Shown here: piece by piece, positions 48,553 to 61,881 of the stretch
Layout of the letters: the number at the start of each line of letters is the position of its first letter
Position numbering within the stretch: position 1 is the first letter of the stretch
From: Rhizophagus clarus
Lineage: Eukaryota > Glomeromycota > Glomeromycetes > Glomerales > Glomeraceae
Reading direction: 5' to 3'
DNA: 64,000 nt
Assembly (NCBI GenBank): GCA_015698045.1
Contig: BLAL01000229.1
Coordinates: 1,214,001 to 1,278,000 of the forward strand
Program-made: the position numbers and the translations under genes
The notes under the pieces: model-generated
Told to the model about the DNA's origin: nothing
Seen by the model: only the letters and a program-made list of their open reading frames with translations
Databases searched by the model: none

Positions 48553-50122
48553 TTACACGACGTTGCGTTCATTATTTGAATTTCGACTATCGTTATTTGG
48601 AATTTCCAAGTTATCCCAATCAGGGATACCATCTTCCTTTAATGATAAATTAATTCCTTCAAATTTACCATTAAGTGATTCCAAATCATAAGAGTCACTT
48701 ATTCGACGATCCTGTTGATTTTGTTTTATTATTGCAGAACTCATCGTCACGGGGAATGTTGGAGTAACTGGACTTAATGCGCTCTTTCTTGTATCTGATG
48801 CAGAGGAAGTACTTGAATTATAATCATCTGAAGCCGAAACTTGACCAGTAAAATGTTGATAAACACGTTTCGCCAAAATATATTGAGTTACGGCTATCAA
48901 GGGTTGAGCACCTCCAATATGCCACATAGTTGCCAAAAATATATTTACACCGTTAATCGAATCTAAAATAGTATCATGGAAAATTCCGAAAATTCCCCAC
49001 CAAGGAGCTGAGATCATTGGTAAAACTGCAATATATGTCATAGTATATTTAAGACGGTCAAGAGCGCTACGTGTAGCATTACTATGAGATTGATAATATC
49101 CTCCTGAACGTCTTGAAAATTGTTTCATCGAATTTCTCAAAATCAACATGAAATGAATACCGTAATAAGCTCCGATGAGTGCAAACGATGAATCAAAAAT
49201 TATATATGATATATATTGAGCAGCGGTCCATCTAGAAGCGGCAACATAATTACCATGATCCTTTGATAATCCTGACAATACCGCAAAAGGTAAAGCTGTC
49301 ACTGTTGGATATAAGCACCATAGACCGAGGATAACATTTAAAGTGTTTGGTGTTGGAATATAAATTTCACGCGATGTAAAATAACTTAGAGAGTCTTTTT
49401 TTGTTTCAATTTTTAAAGTTGCTTTTCCACGCGTGTAATTTACCGGAATCGTATATATGATACCTAAGATGAGGAAGGAAAAGGATGATGGTAAAAAAAA
49501 AAAACGTTAGAGAAATTATTAACTAAAGTCATTCCTTATTAAATTTAAGTTTAATTTGTCACAAGTCATTCCTTAATTAGTTTAACTTGTCATTCTTTTA
49601 TAGATTATTTTTTTTTTTTTTTCGATAATGATAATTTAAGCTTTAGCAACAATATTTTTTTAAGAATTTGTATTTAATTAAGTCATTCATTTAATAATAA
49701 AGTAAATAAGATTTTATAAACTTACCTATGAGGTAAAGTATACCACCATAGCAAAGCATAGTCCAACCTATTTCTTGCATGAATTCCATCTGCCAAAAAC
49801 GAGTATATGCATTTGTTACCATCAACAAAGAATGTAAACCTCTGAGATAACAAGCAATAGTCCAAAAGAATAATAAATTATCTACAGGTAAAGGTCTTAT
49901 CCCATGACCATGATCAACGAATAAACCTTTCCACATATGTTTATAACGATAGCAAAAGATAAATGTTCCCGATATTGCAAGTGATAAATAAGTTATAACA
50001 GCGACCGTTACTTGAGCCATCCATAATTCACTCAATACACAATGATATATTTCTATACGCCAGTCACAATATGTTGCTGCTATAGGTGCTGCTGTTGCAT
50101 TTGCTATTGTATCGTTATTCAT
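48553..50122 (-). CDS. Seven-transmembrane receptor-like membrane protein
   Basis: Two exons on the minus strand, 50122-49726 and 49463-48553, join in phase 1 across a GT-AG intron of 262 nt to give 435 aa. A short extracellular-type N terminus with NDTIANATAA (possible N-glycosylation) is followed by about seven hydrophobic segments: near residues 35-60, 80-105, 115-140, 175-205, 215-245, 270-295 and 305-335. The hydrophilic C-tail is rich in Ser (SSTSSASDTRKSALSPVT) with repeated S/T-P and basic-Ser sites, as in GPCR tails phosphorylated for desensitisation. I do not recognise the family and see no DRY or NPxxY motif. A 7-TM sensor of plasma or internal membranes is the best reading; a transporter is the alternative. 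Confidence 0.75.
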
Positions 50123-53100
50123 GATTATGAATTCTTTTTTTTTTCTTCTTTCTCGTAAAAAAAAGGCAAGGTTTCTTTTGATGGATGATTATGGTTTGTT
50201 TTCTTTTTCAGGTTGTGTTTTTTAAAAAAATATTAGGAAATTATAAGGGAGCTGTTTTTTTTTTTTTTTTTTTTTTTACAAGTCTATCTATTATATATAT
50301 ATATATATTATAAGTTTAAAAGGACATGTATTTTTTTAAGAGAAAGTAAGTTGATTTTTAAAATGGGCGTTGTATTTATATGATATCAGTCCTGCTGAAC
50401 TGGTCAATTATATTAATATTATTAAATTATTAATAATTCCATGGGAGGGGTCAAGAGTTGAATTCGATTAAAAGATTCGAAGAGACAAATATAGGTAGAT
50501 TAAATGGTGTAAATATATATATATATAAAAATATAAAAATATGATAAAGAGAAAAAAAGGAAATGAAAGGAAAAAGATACGGAAAATCAATGAAGCGTAA
50601 TCATGGATATATATATATGCGTATCGAAAAAAATAACGGAAAAAGAAAAAAAAATTAGACAAAAAAAAATAGATAATAACGGTGAATTAAAAACAATTGA
50701 TTATATTATACATTACCTATTAGTCAACAGTATATAAAAACAATTAACAAAAGGGTCGTTTAAAGAAAAAATAACAAGGAACTTTTATATTAACAAAATA
50801 ATATATAATTGGTGAAATGTTATTTTTTCGAAATAAATGAAGGATAGGACTGACTAGAAAGATGAAGGAAAAAAAAGTGAAAATTTTTATATATATAAAA
50901 AAAAAATATTTTAATATAAAAAAAATTTAATATAAAAAAAATTTTTTTTTTTTATTATCATAGTTATTATTAATACTGTACCTTATGCAAAAAAATTATC
51001 ATGTATATAATGTATATATCGTACAACTTGTAAAGTATATAACAAAGAAGGAACAAATTGTTTATGTAGTTATGTAGCAAAAAGAGCGGCAATAGTTTTG
51101 GAATATGATTGATTACACACACAAAACAAGAACAAAGGAGTTATTTATCACGAGCGTGACGGATTAATATGAAATGGGTAGAGTCGGGTCTTGAGATAAA
51201 GAAATAAGGTGAAACCGAAAATCCGTAGAAATTTCGGTCAAATTTTGTTCCTGTTGAAAGAAGAAGAAGAATTGTTTTCTGGTGGAGAGACTGATTATAT
51301 ATTAATTTTTTTTTTTTTTTTAAAAAAAAAAGGAGATGATTCTTGAAAAGTCTTGAGAATACAAAATATTATCTGGTTTAAACAGTTTCTATTAAAAAAA
51401 AAAAAAAAGTTGATAGATAAATAAATAAATAAATAAATAAGAATAAAAAAATAAAATAAAAATAAATAAAAAAATTCATAAAGGTTAGAAAAAAAAACCT
51501 TGTTATACGTTTTTGGTAAACAAAAGAAAGTTAAAATAATGGTTTAAAATAAAAAAATCTTTGATTAAACACAAAACTGGATCATAGTCGGATTTAATGT
51601 TGGTCTTTAAATTTTGCATTTTTTTTTTTTGATTTTAGGAACATTGATAAGACCATATTAAGAGTAGGTTCTCTTAAGGCGACATTTTTTTAAGCTTTTA
51701 TTGTTTATATTTACAAATGTACGATTAACATACCATATTAAGTGAACAGCAAATTCATGAAATGCTTAAATAGGAAAGTAACACAAATTGAGTTTACACG
51801 GTAATGTGGTAATACACTCACTTTTGTCGCATGATTTGGAAATTACCTAAATTTCATTAAACTCTTAATAGTATGCAATAAATTAAATAATATTTTTTGA
51901 TCGAGTGGAAGTAAAATTTCCGTCATAATCATACGTAATCATAATCTAATCAAGGAGAGAAGTTTACCGATAATTTAAATTTTAAAGCAAGATTTAGTCA
52001 TGTAGTTTACACTGCATCTTTAAGTTTAAGATCCATGATTTTACAAGGTAAACGTTGTTTTAAAACCCTCTTTCTATGCCAAAATATTAATTTTTTTTTA
52101 AATATAACGAATAAAATAAATATAAATAAATTAAGTCTAGTTCACATGTATTCTAAATATTGTTTATATTTTGGCCTGATTTCCTTGTAAAGAAAAAAAA
52201 TTTTAATTACGGGAGTATTGCGGGAGTATTGCGGGAGTATTACGGGTTAATATTGGCAATATACAAAGAAAGTCTTCATTATTATTACGGGGGATTCGGG
52301 TATTAACGCGTAGGTCTGATGATCCATATGTCGCTCGAAACATATTTGTTATTTATCTGTGGGGAAACATGCAGTACAATAGATGGAATGTATAAATATG
52401 GAAAACAAGATCCATTAATGAATATTTTGGAATATATTGCAAAAGAAAAATAACCAGTAAAAAAGTGTACCAGCGAAAAAAAAAATTACTAGTAAAAAAA
52501 AAAAAAAAGAACAAAAATAAATCTTCTTTATCTTCATTTTAATTATTTTAATAAAAATAAAATCTTTTATTTGTTCCATTATGGTAATTTGGATGATAAA
52601 AAATCTTCTTCTTTGACGTCGTTATTGAGTGGAATTTTCGCAGTGCACGATTTTTTATTGATGCAAATCATGTTTTTACATGTTGAAATGTTGAAAAGGC
52701 TACAAAAAAAAAAAAAAAAAATTAATTTCCTATTCGTTAAAAATTCCAAATATTATTATTATAATTCTTGATCTATAATTAGAAATTTAATATATTCATA
52801 AAAAAATATATACCAATGAAAAAAACATTAATATAAATATTAATATCAACCTCTTTGGTGTTGACACTTCGGTCGCTTCACTACGTTCATGGTATTACGC
52901 CGATTATATGCGATATGAAAATCAATAATTTATTCTCCGTATATAGAACGATTATACTTACTAATACACTTAGTTAAATTTAGGTTATATGGCATAACAT
53001 ATAAATAATGATATCCTAATTAGTTAATTTGGACAAAAGTACTACAAATAATTTAATGCGATCATTTCACATTAATAGAAGCCAAATTACTTATCTTGAT

Positions 53101-56100
53101 AAAAAAGAAAGTAAAATATCATAGAAGAATATTAGTATTACAGTACAAGGGATCTTGATATTTGTAAATTCTCCGATGCCATAAATAAATAGGGATTTTC
53201 ACTTATTTATACAGGGGTTGAGGGAGTGAAGAATTAATGAGTATCAAATTTAAAAAGATCTACTTTTACAACATTGGATAATATCGCAAATAAATCTGGA
53301 ATGAATAGATTTACTTTTTTTATATTCATTTACCATTTTATCTATTTTATCTTTTTTTTTTTTTAATTATCCAATTATGTAACAATAATCTATGCTTGTT
53401 ATTATGAAAATTAACCAAATTTAGAAAGTAGTCTATTAATTCAAAAATTCATGAGAAATAAATTCAAAATTGAATATCCATTCAAGGAAGACAAGTGGTT
53501 GATGATTACCGGAATTGTTTTAAAAATTTAAACCCGTATAACTGCGCATTCAATTTAATTAATAATGTATTTAATATATCTATATTTGCCACGACTTCTA
53601 CGAAAAGAGATTTTAATTGTTTAGAAAAGGAATTTTTTGATTGGTTTATTGGATTATACCATTTGACCTCTTTTATTTATTATTACATTTAACATCTCAA
53701 GTGCAAATCTTTGAATTTATTCAAATGATTGGTTACAGTTTTTGAACCGGTTTAATTTGATTAAATGTTTGTAAAACATTAAACCCGATTGAACTGGAAG
53801 TCTAATTGTTTTTTTCCTTGTATAATCTATGAATTTTTAACAAAGAAAATTTTTCTCCCTATATTTCTATATAGAATATGTAATGTGTAGTTGTGTATTG
53901 GTTTTTTATTAGTCGCGTTTAGTTTTTTTTTAATCATTTTTAAGTGGCGCAACGTCATTTATTACGTCGGAAACTCTTCGTTTTTAAGAGGCGCAGCGGT
54001 CATTTTGTTACGTCATGCATGTCACCGATTACACAATAAGCATTAGCGAATCGATGAATCAGAATTCCATTGTCCTTGTCATTTATTTTCAACAATGTTA
54101 AAGTATTATCTATTTTCTTGTTGAAAAAAGAAAAAATTTCTGATCAAATTATATTTTACATAATGGTCTTTGTTTAAAATTGTTTATTTATTTGTTTTTT
54201 TTTTCAAACATAATTACTTTTTCTGTTAATTGATAATTAAGACCTGGGTAATTACATTTGCATGCTGTCGAAAATTTAAAAGAAAACTAAAGTATTATAG
54301 TATTATTTATATAACACATTTGGGTGTTACGTAACTTACGTAACGGTAAAATAATAATAATTAATAATGAATAAAGATAAACATTTTATTGTTCGTTTAG
54401 AAATTGTTCTTTTGACATGTGTATGAATGAAAACTTACGAAATTTTACGTATTAATTATATTTTATCGTATTAATCATATTAATATTTGTTTCCTTGGGA
54501 TGAAACCATCAAATTTATTATCACACCATTAAAATCACTGCCTTATACCTCTTTATCATATTATTGCCGCAGTAATATTAATTTTGATCGTATAATAATC
54601 ATAATACCACATAAATTTCTTGGTTATACGAAATTATTGTTATTACATAGTATTTTGAAATAATCATACGTACTACTTGACCTTAATTTTTTATTAGTTC
54701 TTGCCAAAATTATCTTTTTATTATTATTATTATTTTTTTTTTCGCACGAAATGAATTAAAATAAAAATTTTCCTTGTCTAAAATACATTGCATGATAAAA
54801 TATTTATTATTATTTAAGAAGAAATATTATATTTTATTTTCCTTTTTAAAATGAACGAATAAATAGATTTACAATTTCCTCACTTCATTTCCTTGCCAAG
54901 AATGTCATTTCATTTATGTTGAATTCACATGTGGCAGATTAATTTATTAAAAGTCATGTTCTTACTTATCCTTACACATACTTATACATCCATACACGCT
55001 ATGTTTATTTACAAACATTACACACGCTTTTTACCATTTTGTTAAACTCTTTTAAAAGAAAAAAAAAAAAAAAGATGTGATGGATTATAAATCAACGCAC
55101 GGAAATGCATTTTATCCTAAAAAAAAAAAAAAAAAAAAAATATTAAATACTTAATCTTTAAATTCTACATTCTAATTTAAACTATATTAAACTATTTTTA
55201 CATTATCATAGGTTCAATAAACTCAACCAATAGAATTCATCATTATGATTTGAATTAAATGAAAGGTTTTGTTTTCCAAATTAATTTTTTATAACTTGTT
55301 AAAAAGTCATTCACTTATTCCTTTTTTTTCTTCTCATTCTGAACAAATATTTCGTAAAATCCTATTTATAGTAATTAAATATTATCAATAAATACTTTTT
55401 CTTTTTAATTCAATAAATTTACTTAAATTATGTCTCAACTTCTAATGACGAATGAAAAAAAAGTGATTGGTTACATCCTTAAGGTAAGCGCAGCCTTTTA
55501 AATCTCTTGTTTACCTTAAATTGATTGTTCGGAATTTCTATTTCGGAATAAGTTTAAAGCGCGACATAAAAAATTCTACGCAAATGAAACATGTCAGCAG
55601 GCGGAATTATTCGGAATAGTCGGATGCCATTATTAAAAATTTTTAAGGTTCATACAATTACACTAAATGTAAAAATCAAATTCTTTTTTAAATAATATTT
55701 TTATATGATAAGAGACAAAAAAAAAAAAAATTTTTTTTTTTTTTTTTTTTTTTCTTTTAACTCTTTTTTAAATCATTAAAAAAATGTTCACGCACAAAAA
55801 TTCTATATATACATTTATAGAATTAGATCTTCAACACATCTGACTATTGTTAAACAGTTTCAAACCTAAATTTTTACCATTATCAATATATATATAAAAA
55901 TCGATCAAAGGGTAAGTGGGCGTTCGTCTGTTCGCCATTAACCTTAGTAATACAATGCATCTTGTAATATAAATTTAGAAATTTGTCAAAATAGTCAAGC
56001 CAAGGCAAATCATGTTTATATAAACCCCTGTAAACCCCTGTATTAGGTGGTAACACAGCGTTACAAATTACCTCAACTAATACTATTTTGTCTTTTTTGT

Positions 56101-59100
56101 ACATTTTTTTTTTGTCGTATGACCGCTGTTTGAAAACTTTACCAAATTTAGTAAATTTAAATTCTATGCGGCCGATAGTTATAGTCATTCGAACTTTCGT
56201 GTTTTTTTTTTTTTATTATCAAATTAAGTTTTCCGGCTTGAATTTAACAGTCAATGTTAAGAACATATTTAGAAAGTAGGCTGAATAATTACATAAATTT
56301 CTTCTGCATTGAGTTAAAAGAAGGCTGGTAAATTCTTATATATGATTTGCATTCGGATATTTCATTTTAAATTTTACATGAAATCATATTACCCTTTAGG
56401 AAAATAAAAATTTACTATATATTGAAATAGTTTTGAAACCCATGTTTAAAAAACTGATTGAAAAAGTGTAGGACTAATTACGTTATTGTACCACACTTCT
56501 TGTTTTGATAATGGGGATCGGCAAGAAAATTAAAATAAAAATAACATACTGTAAATAATAATCAGACGAACAAATCAAGATTTCAAGAATAAAAATAAAA
56601 AATCATTTTAATCATTAAAGATGTATAAAAAATTAATCAAATTAATGTAGTTTATTTTAAAATAAATTACTTTTTTTTTATTATATAATATATAATGTAT
56701 ATACGTTCGTTTATTCTAAATTAAGAATTCAAAAGAATAAATGATTAAAAAACTTTTAAATATGCTACTCCATTGATTGAACTTTGATTAAAAGTTTATA
56801 TTAACTGAATTAAAAATTAAAAGTATTGGAAGTATTTTAACTTTCTTTTTCTTTGGAATTTGGATCTTCCACGGAAAATCCCTTATATTAATCGCGTCTT
56901 TTTTAGGTAAATTAATTATTATTTCTTTTTTCCCCATTTATGTACAAGTGTCAGGAGAGAAATAACGCAAGATTTCGGACTCTTCCAATTTCATTATTAT
57001 TTAAATGTTTTACTGTACATATCATCTAATGTACACAGTAAATGTGTACAGTAAAATGTGCACTAGATCCATCATTCGACGCGAGTCAACTTTTTTAATA
57101 TTTCCTTAAAGAATTATTACTTATACAAATAAGCGAAGAACTTCGTCGCAGAACACCTTGGTCATTTCTAATCTTGGAGAACAAGATTGTATTTGTGTAT
57201 ATATTCGGTTATTCAGATGAATTTTCGGATTTTTCCTTGGTAAGTTTTACATCTCCTTATTTTTTAGATCATTTAAGGGAGAAAACAATAGAAAAAAAGC
57301 CAAAAAAGCGAGATAAAGTTGTGTTGCTATTTAATTATTCAATTATGCTGCAACATATATTACTGTATGTATGATATCGCGTTTAGTAATAATCGTTTAA
57401 ATTAAAATTTGTAATAATTAATCATTTGTAGATGTTAAAAAAGGGGTAAATTGTTTATGATTATTTAAGATTATTTAAGTTGTTGGTAATTTTAAATTAT
57501 ATTACCTCATTTAATATTTAAACAAAGAATTTTTTTTTTTTTTTTTTTTTTTTAGATCTTTAAACTGATGGGGAAGTTTGTAAGTAAATATTTACGTGCT
57601 TATTTCATGTGCGTTACTATATGCGTTATCATGTGCGTACACGCACGTTTTTTTTATAATTTACAAATATTATTTTTACTACTACGTCAATGGGTTTTGT
57701 TATTGTAATTCCTGAATTTTAATTTTTGCGTGATCAGGGGATGTTCATTTTGGCGCAGCAGACAAATGTTTTGTGTCATTTAATTGGTTGTTTTAATTGT
57801 CTTTATTTAGTCCAAGAATGTGAAGCTTGGATTAAAAAACGAAATAAAAAAAAAAAAAAAAATCCGAAAAAAATAATTTGGTTTAAAATATTATTCCAAC
57901 AACACTCTTTTTTACGTTCGTTTGTTTTTTTTTTTTATTTTTATTTATTTATTTATTTATTTTTTTTCAACTACAAAAAATTTTGTCTTTTTACCTACTT
58001 TTTTTTATTATTATAATTTCATGCCTTTAAAAAAAAATTTGTAAGAATACTGTAAATGCTACAATAAATTTACCACATTACGAATAAAATCATCATCTCT
58101 GTCTAACAACACATTACTATTATCCATCTAATCATTTTTTTTTAAAGAAAAAAAAAAAACCGAAACGGTTCAGTTCAAAATCAGATATTAAAATTCTTTA
58201 AAAAATTTGGAATTTTCCAAAAAAAAAAAAAATAATAATAATTCCAAAATTCAAATAAAACAAATAATAAAAATAACCGGATTTTTTTTTAAAAAGAAGT
58301 CAAATTAAAAATTCTGATTGAAATCTGATAAAATTTCAAATTCGGAATATTCAAACCGCCGAATGTCAATCGAATTATAACATGTTGGGTGTGAAAAAAA
58401 AATTGATTTCAAAATTTTTTTTTGAAAAAGCAATACGTGCTAACGCTGTAGATTGTGTTGCTATATAATGAAATTTTTGTTGCCAACTAGGATATTATTT
58501 AATTCTTGTTGATGAATAAACCCTACAAAATACGTGTCGGTTCACAAAACTATGATAAAATTGACGACTATCCTTAATTAATTAATGTTATAGCGTGTGT
58601 AAAAAAAATTTTTAAAAAAAAAAAAAATTTACTGTATCTTAATTCTGCTACTTCAACATTTTTCGCTAAGTGGAATTCTGAATCTCTGGTTGGTACTTCT
58701 TATTTATGTTCACCTTTTTAAATTGTTCAATATACAGATCCCTTTCTGTTGACTCTTAATTAATCTTAACTCTCGTTGCTGCAGTATTAATAACTCTAAT
58801 AATGAGTGAAGATGACCTTTTATAAATTATAGCATGAGTACGTCAAATTATTTGATACGCATATGTTGTAACAAAGCGCTCTAAATTGTACCCCACAAAT
58901 TTTTTCGCTCCGGCCTGTAATTCGACAAAGAATATGCTAAGTCATGTGTGAATTTTTCACGTGACTCAATGATCAAAATTTTACCTTGTCAACTCATAAT
59001 TTTGGTAATGTTAACAAAAATAGAATTTTTCTATGGAAATTCCACGGAAAATTTGTGAGTATTTTTATACGAGTTGCGAAATATCGTTATTTTTTTTTTT

Positions 59101-59153
59101 TTTAAAAAAAAAAAAGCAAACTTGTATATTATTTTGTTTTCTGTCATTGAAAA
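50123..59153. other. Nine-kilobase gene-poor, low-complexity spacer
   Basis: I see no supportable gene. It contains many A/T runs, (CGGGAGTATTG)3 at about 52208-52243, two copies of a GGCGCA...TTACGTC direct repeat at about 53943-54026, and TGTACA-rich text at about 57010-57060. A possible lone first exon (MSQLLMTNEKKVIGYILK followed by GTAAGC) lies at about 55431, but no second exon could be found. Confidence 0.5.
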
Positions 59154-60774
59154 ATGAGCGAACAATCTACAGTTCTGCTTGAAGAACACTCTACAAATAT
59201 ACTTCGGACTATACACTCGAATAGAACGCTCGTTTTCCCTCCTCCGATTTCGGATTCACACCGTTTGTACGAACGTTTAAACTCAAGACTCCCTAGAAAT
59301 CGTCTTGTCACTGGACGTGGACTTTTACGATATTTTGTTTCAAAATATGCTGAAAGTATTTCTGTTTCAAGTTATCACGTAATCACATTAGTAACCGATC
59401 AACTGTGGAGGAACGCGACACACCAAGAAAAGTATGGTTACATTTTCTTGGCTTTGATGGTGAACGAACAAGTAAACTAGGTTCAAAGTTATCTCAATGT
59501 ATTGATTCCACCATTAATCACTATATTATTTATTTATACAGATTAAGAGGAATATGAGAATGGACACAGATACAACTACAGTAGACCTAACAAACACAAA
59601 TACAACTACAGTGGACCAAACGAACACAAATACAAATACAACTACAGTAGACCTTATAGTCACAGATACAACTGATACAACTACAGTAGATCTTATGGTC
59701 ACAGATACAGTTGATACAACCACAGTAGATCCAATGGATATAGATACAACTTTAGAAGTGGATACGGCAGATTCGCCTATCAAGTATTTTGCGGATATTG
59801 GGTATACCAATTTATGTGAAGTTATATTATGGTGGGAAGATGAAAAAGAGCTTTATGAAGAGGATAATGGAGAAGATATCATGATGGCCTTCTTCTATGA
59901 GAAGTTAGGAGAAGCAAATGATTTTATGGACATTGTTGATGATCCTCATTTTTCACAACAAGCGAAGAATGCATTGTTGGAAATTTCTGATGATTTTATA
60001 GACATTTTTGACAATTACACACCTTGGGAATGGTTTTCATGGTATATTCATATGTCATATATGTTCACAACAAGCACACCAGCGCCTTGTCCTTTCAATT
60101 CGGTTAAGACTAAGTTGCCAGAAAATCTTCAACATTTTCATTACCAAGGAACCATCTCTAAAAATATTAAACCTAAAGAAGTAGAACAATTTAGGGAATT
60201 TATTAATTTGGTCATGGGGATTAAACCCCAAATACAAGATGATTCAAAAGTTTGGTACCATGGAACATCTAGTGTTGCTGCATCAAGCATTGCCCGGAGA
60301 ATTGATCTCACAGTATGCAACCATTTTAACCATGCTTTTGGCTTTCATCGCAGTTTCTATATTGGTGACAATCTTAAATATTGTCTTACTCGAGCATTGA
60401 AAAAAGCACGTGAAACAAGAAATGTAAACTGCGCATTGGTAGTTTTTTGTATAAATGATGGAGAGTTATGCTTAATTAGAGAACATTTGAAGTTAATATG
60501 TCGTGAAGATTCGCAAGGTCATGTTAATACTAACAATATTTGGGAAGATATTGTCCCAGATTCCAAAAATTCAAACGAGAATAGCAATCTGGATGAAGAT
60601 CCAATACGACCGAACGTGCAATGGGTTGAAGGGCCAAACCTGAAAAGAAGTAATGCCAATTGGGTTCCGAAAAAGGACGATATTATTCGTTCCTTTCGGA
60701 CGGATGTAAGCACACAATTTCTTCATAATCAACTGGCTTACATTATTACCTTTAAAAATCCGAGAGTTAAATGA
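59154..60774 (+). CDS. HMG-box-like / ADP-ribosyltransferase-like protein
   Basis: Two exons, 59154-59471 and 59542-60774, join in phase 0 by GTAAAC...ATACAG to give 516 aa. Residues about 30-106 (FPPPI..., GRGLLRYFVSKY, LVTDQLWRNATHQEKYGYIF) resemble a divergent MATA-type HMG box; the WRN and spacing fit helix 2-3. Residues about 110-170 are tandem TTTVDL/TDT repeats. The C-terminal half contains VWYHGTSSVAASSIARRIDL and SFYIGDNLKYCLTRA. This matches the HGT...FY pattern of ADP-ribosyltransferase-fold proteins of the DUF3990/PARP-like kind; no clear catalytic Glu is assigned. If the splice is not used, the first exon ends at a TAG at 59480 and the rest starts at ATG 59554 as a separate gene. 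Domain calls are moderate; the second open frame is strong. Confidence 0.65.
59569..59750 (+). repeat. In-frame tandem repeat encoding TTTVDL/TDT
   Basis: Five copies of ACAACTACAGTAGACC-like sequence alternate with ACAAACACAAATAC or GTCACAGATAC spacers. The protein reads repeated TTTVD, separated by NTNT or VTDT. It probably forms a flexible, threonine-rich linker. Confidence 0.85.
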
Positions 60775-61881
60775 TCCATTTTTTTGGATCATTTTGTCAT
60801 TTTAAGGAATGATGGTCGATTGATCTCATTTCTTGCGTATTTTTGGTAATTGGTAAGATTTCAAAATTGGTTTACCATTAAATTCATCCTTACTTGGGTC
60901 CTTAAAGATTTAAGCTTACAGTTTCAAAAAACGCATAGATATTCGTGAGTGGAAGGTTACGGCAAACTAAGTAAGTTTGACAATTGGAGACTTTTTTTTA
61001 GAAAAGCAAAGAAGTCGACCTGCATTTTCCACACTTACATATGATCCTACGACACATGGCAAATCTTTTTAATCCGATTCTAAAAAGTTGTCAAATCTTA
61101 AACCACAAATATTTTTGGCTATTTAATAATTTTCTCATAGACTATTGCTAATAATACTGATAATAGAAACAAACATGAATGACAGAGCCTGAAGACCCGC
61201 CTGTAATATTTACAAATTGTTTTATAATAGATTAGAATCAGTACTGTCATGTATATTATTAATTTTATTCATCAATTATTTAAATAGTTAAGATTAAACT
61301 ATTAACAACAACATGATTGAAAATGTACCACTCTATATCTACAATCCTGGCGATAAATTTTCCAGATTTTTAGTAATCAAGTAATTGATGTTTAAAAACA
61401 ACCCTCCGTAAGTATATTTAAACCCTTATAGTCCATCTTAATCCCAATGCTAAACCTCTTAATGCGATGATTAATTATACATGGTTGAAACTATATAAAA
61501 TTTTCCAAAAATCGACTCTATTTACAATTCCAATAAATGTCCCGAATTTTAAGTTTTCTAACAAATCACTAGACAACAATAACTCCCTAACTTCCTAACT
61601 CCCTCCATCCGCCAGCGCCAGTATGTTTAAAGTCCATAGTTCTTCTTAACCCAATAATCAAAGACCAAAACTTCCTAATGTTAACGTTATAATTATTAAT
61701 TATGAGATATATATATATATGCGTAATAAATTAATTTAAATTAAGTTATGAAAAAATTTTAATATTTTCTACAATGAAATAATAATAATAATAATGAAAT
61801 GATAAATGTTCATATTTAATGTTCAATATTTAATGTCCGTATTTTTTTTTTTTTTTTTTTGTTATGTAAAAATGTCTTTTT
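60775..61881. other. Spacer with an imperfect tandem duplication
   Basis: No gene is seen. About 61315-61485 and 61486-61710 are two diverged copies of a segment: both hold TCTAYATCTACAATYC, an ATAAAT...CC(A/G)ATTTT stretch, TAATCAAGTAA/AAATCACTAG, CCCTCC, GTATRTTTAAA, ATAGTYC, TCTTAAYCCCAAT and CTTAATG. The second copy has a CT-rich insert (CTCCCTAACTTCCTAACTCC). Confidence 0.55.

Noticed and set aside
55431-55493. Lone exon-like start MSQLLMTNEKKVIGYILK followed by GTAAGC
   Set aside because: No second exon with protein-like sequence could be found downstream.
55883-56188. 101-codon minus-strand frame in the long spacer
   Set aside because: It reads through AT-rich text with a CCCCTGTAAA duplication and has no recognisable domain.
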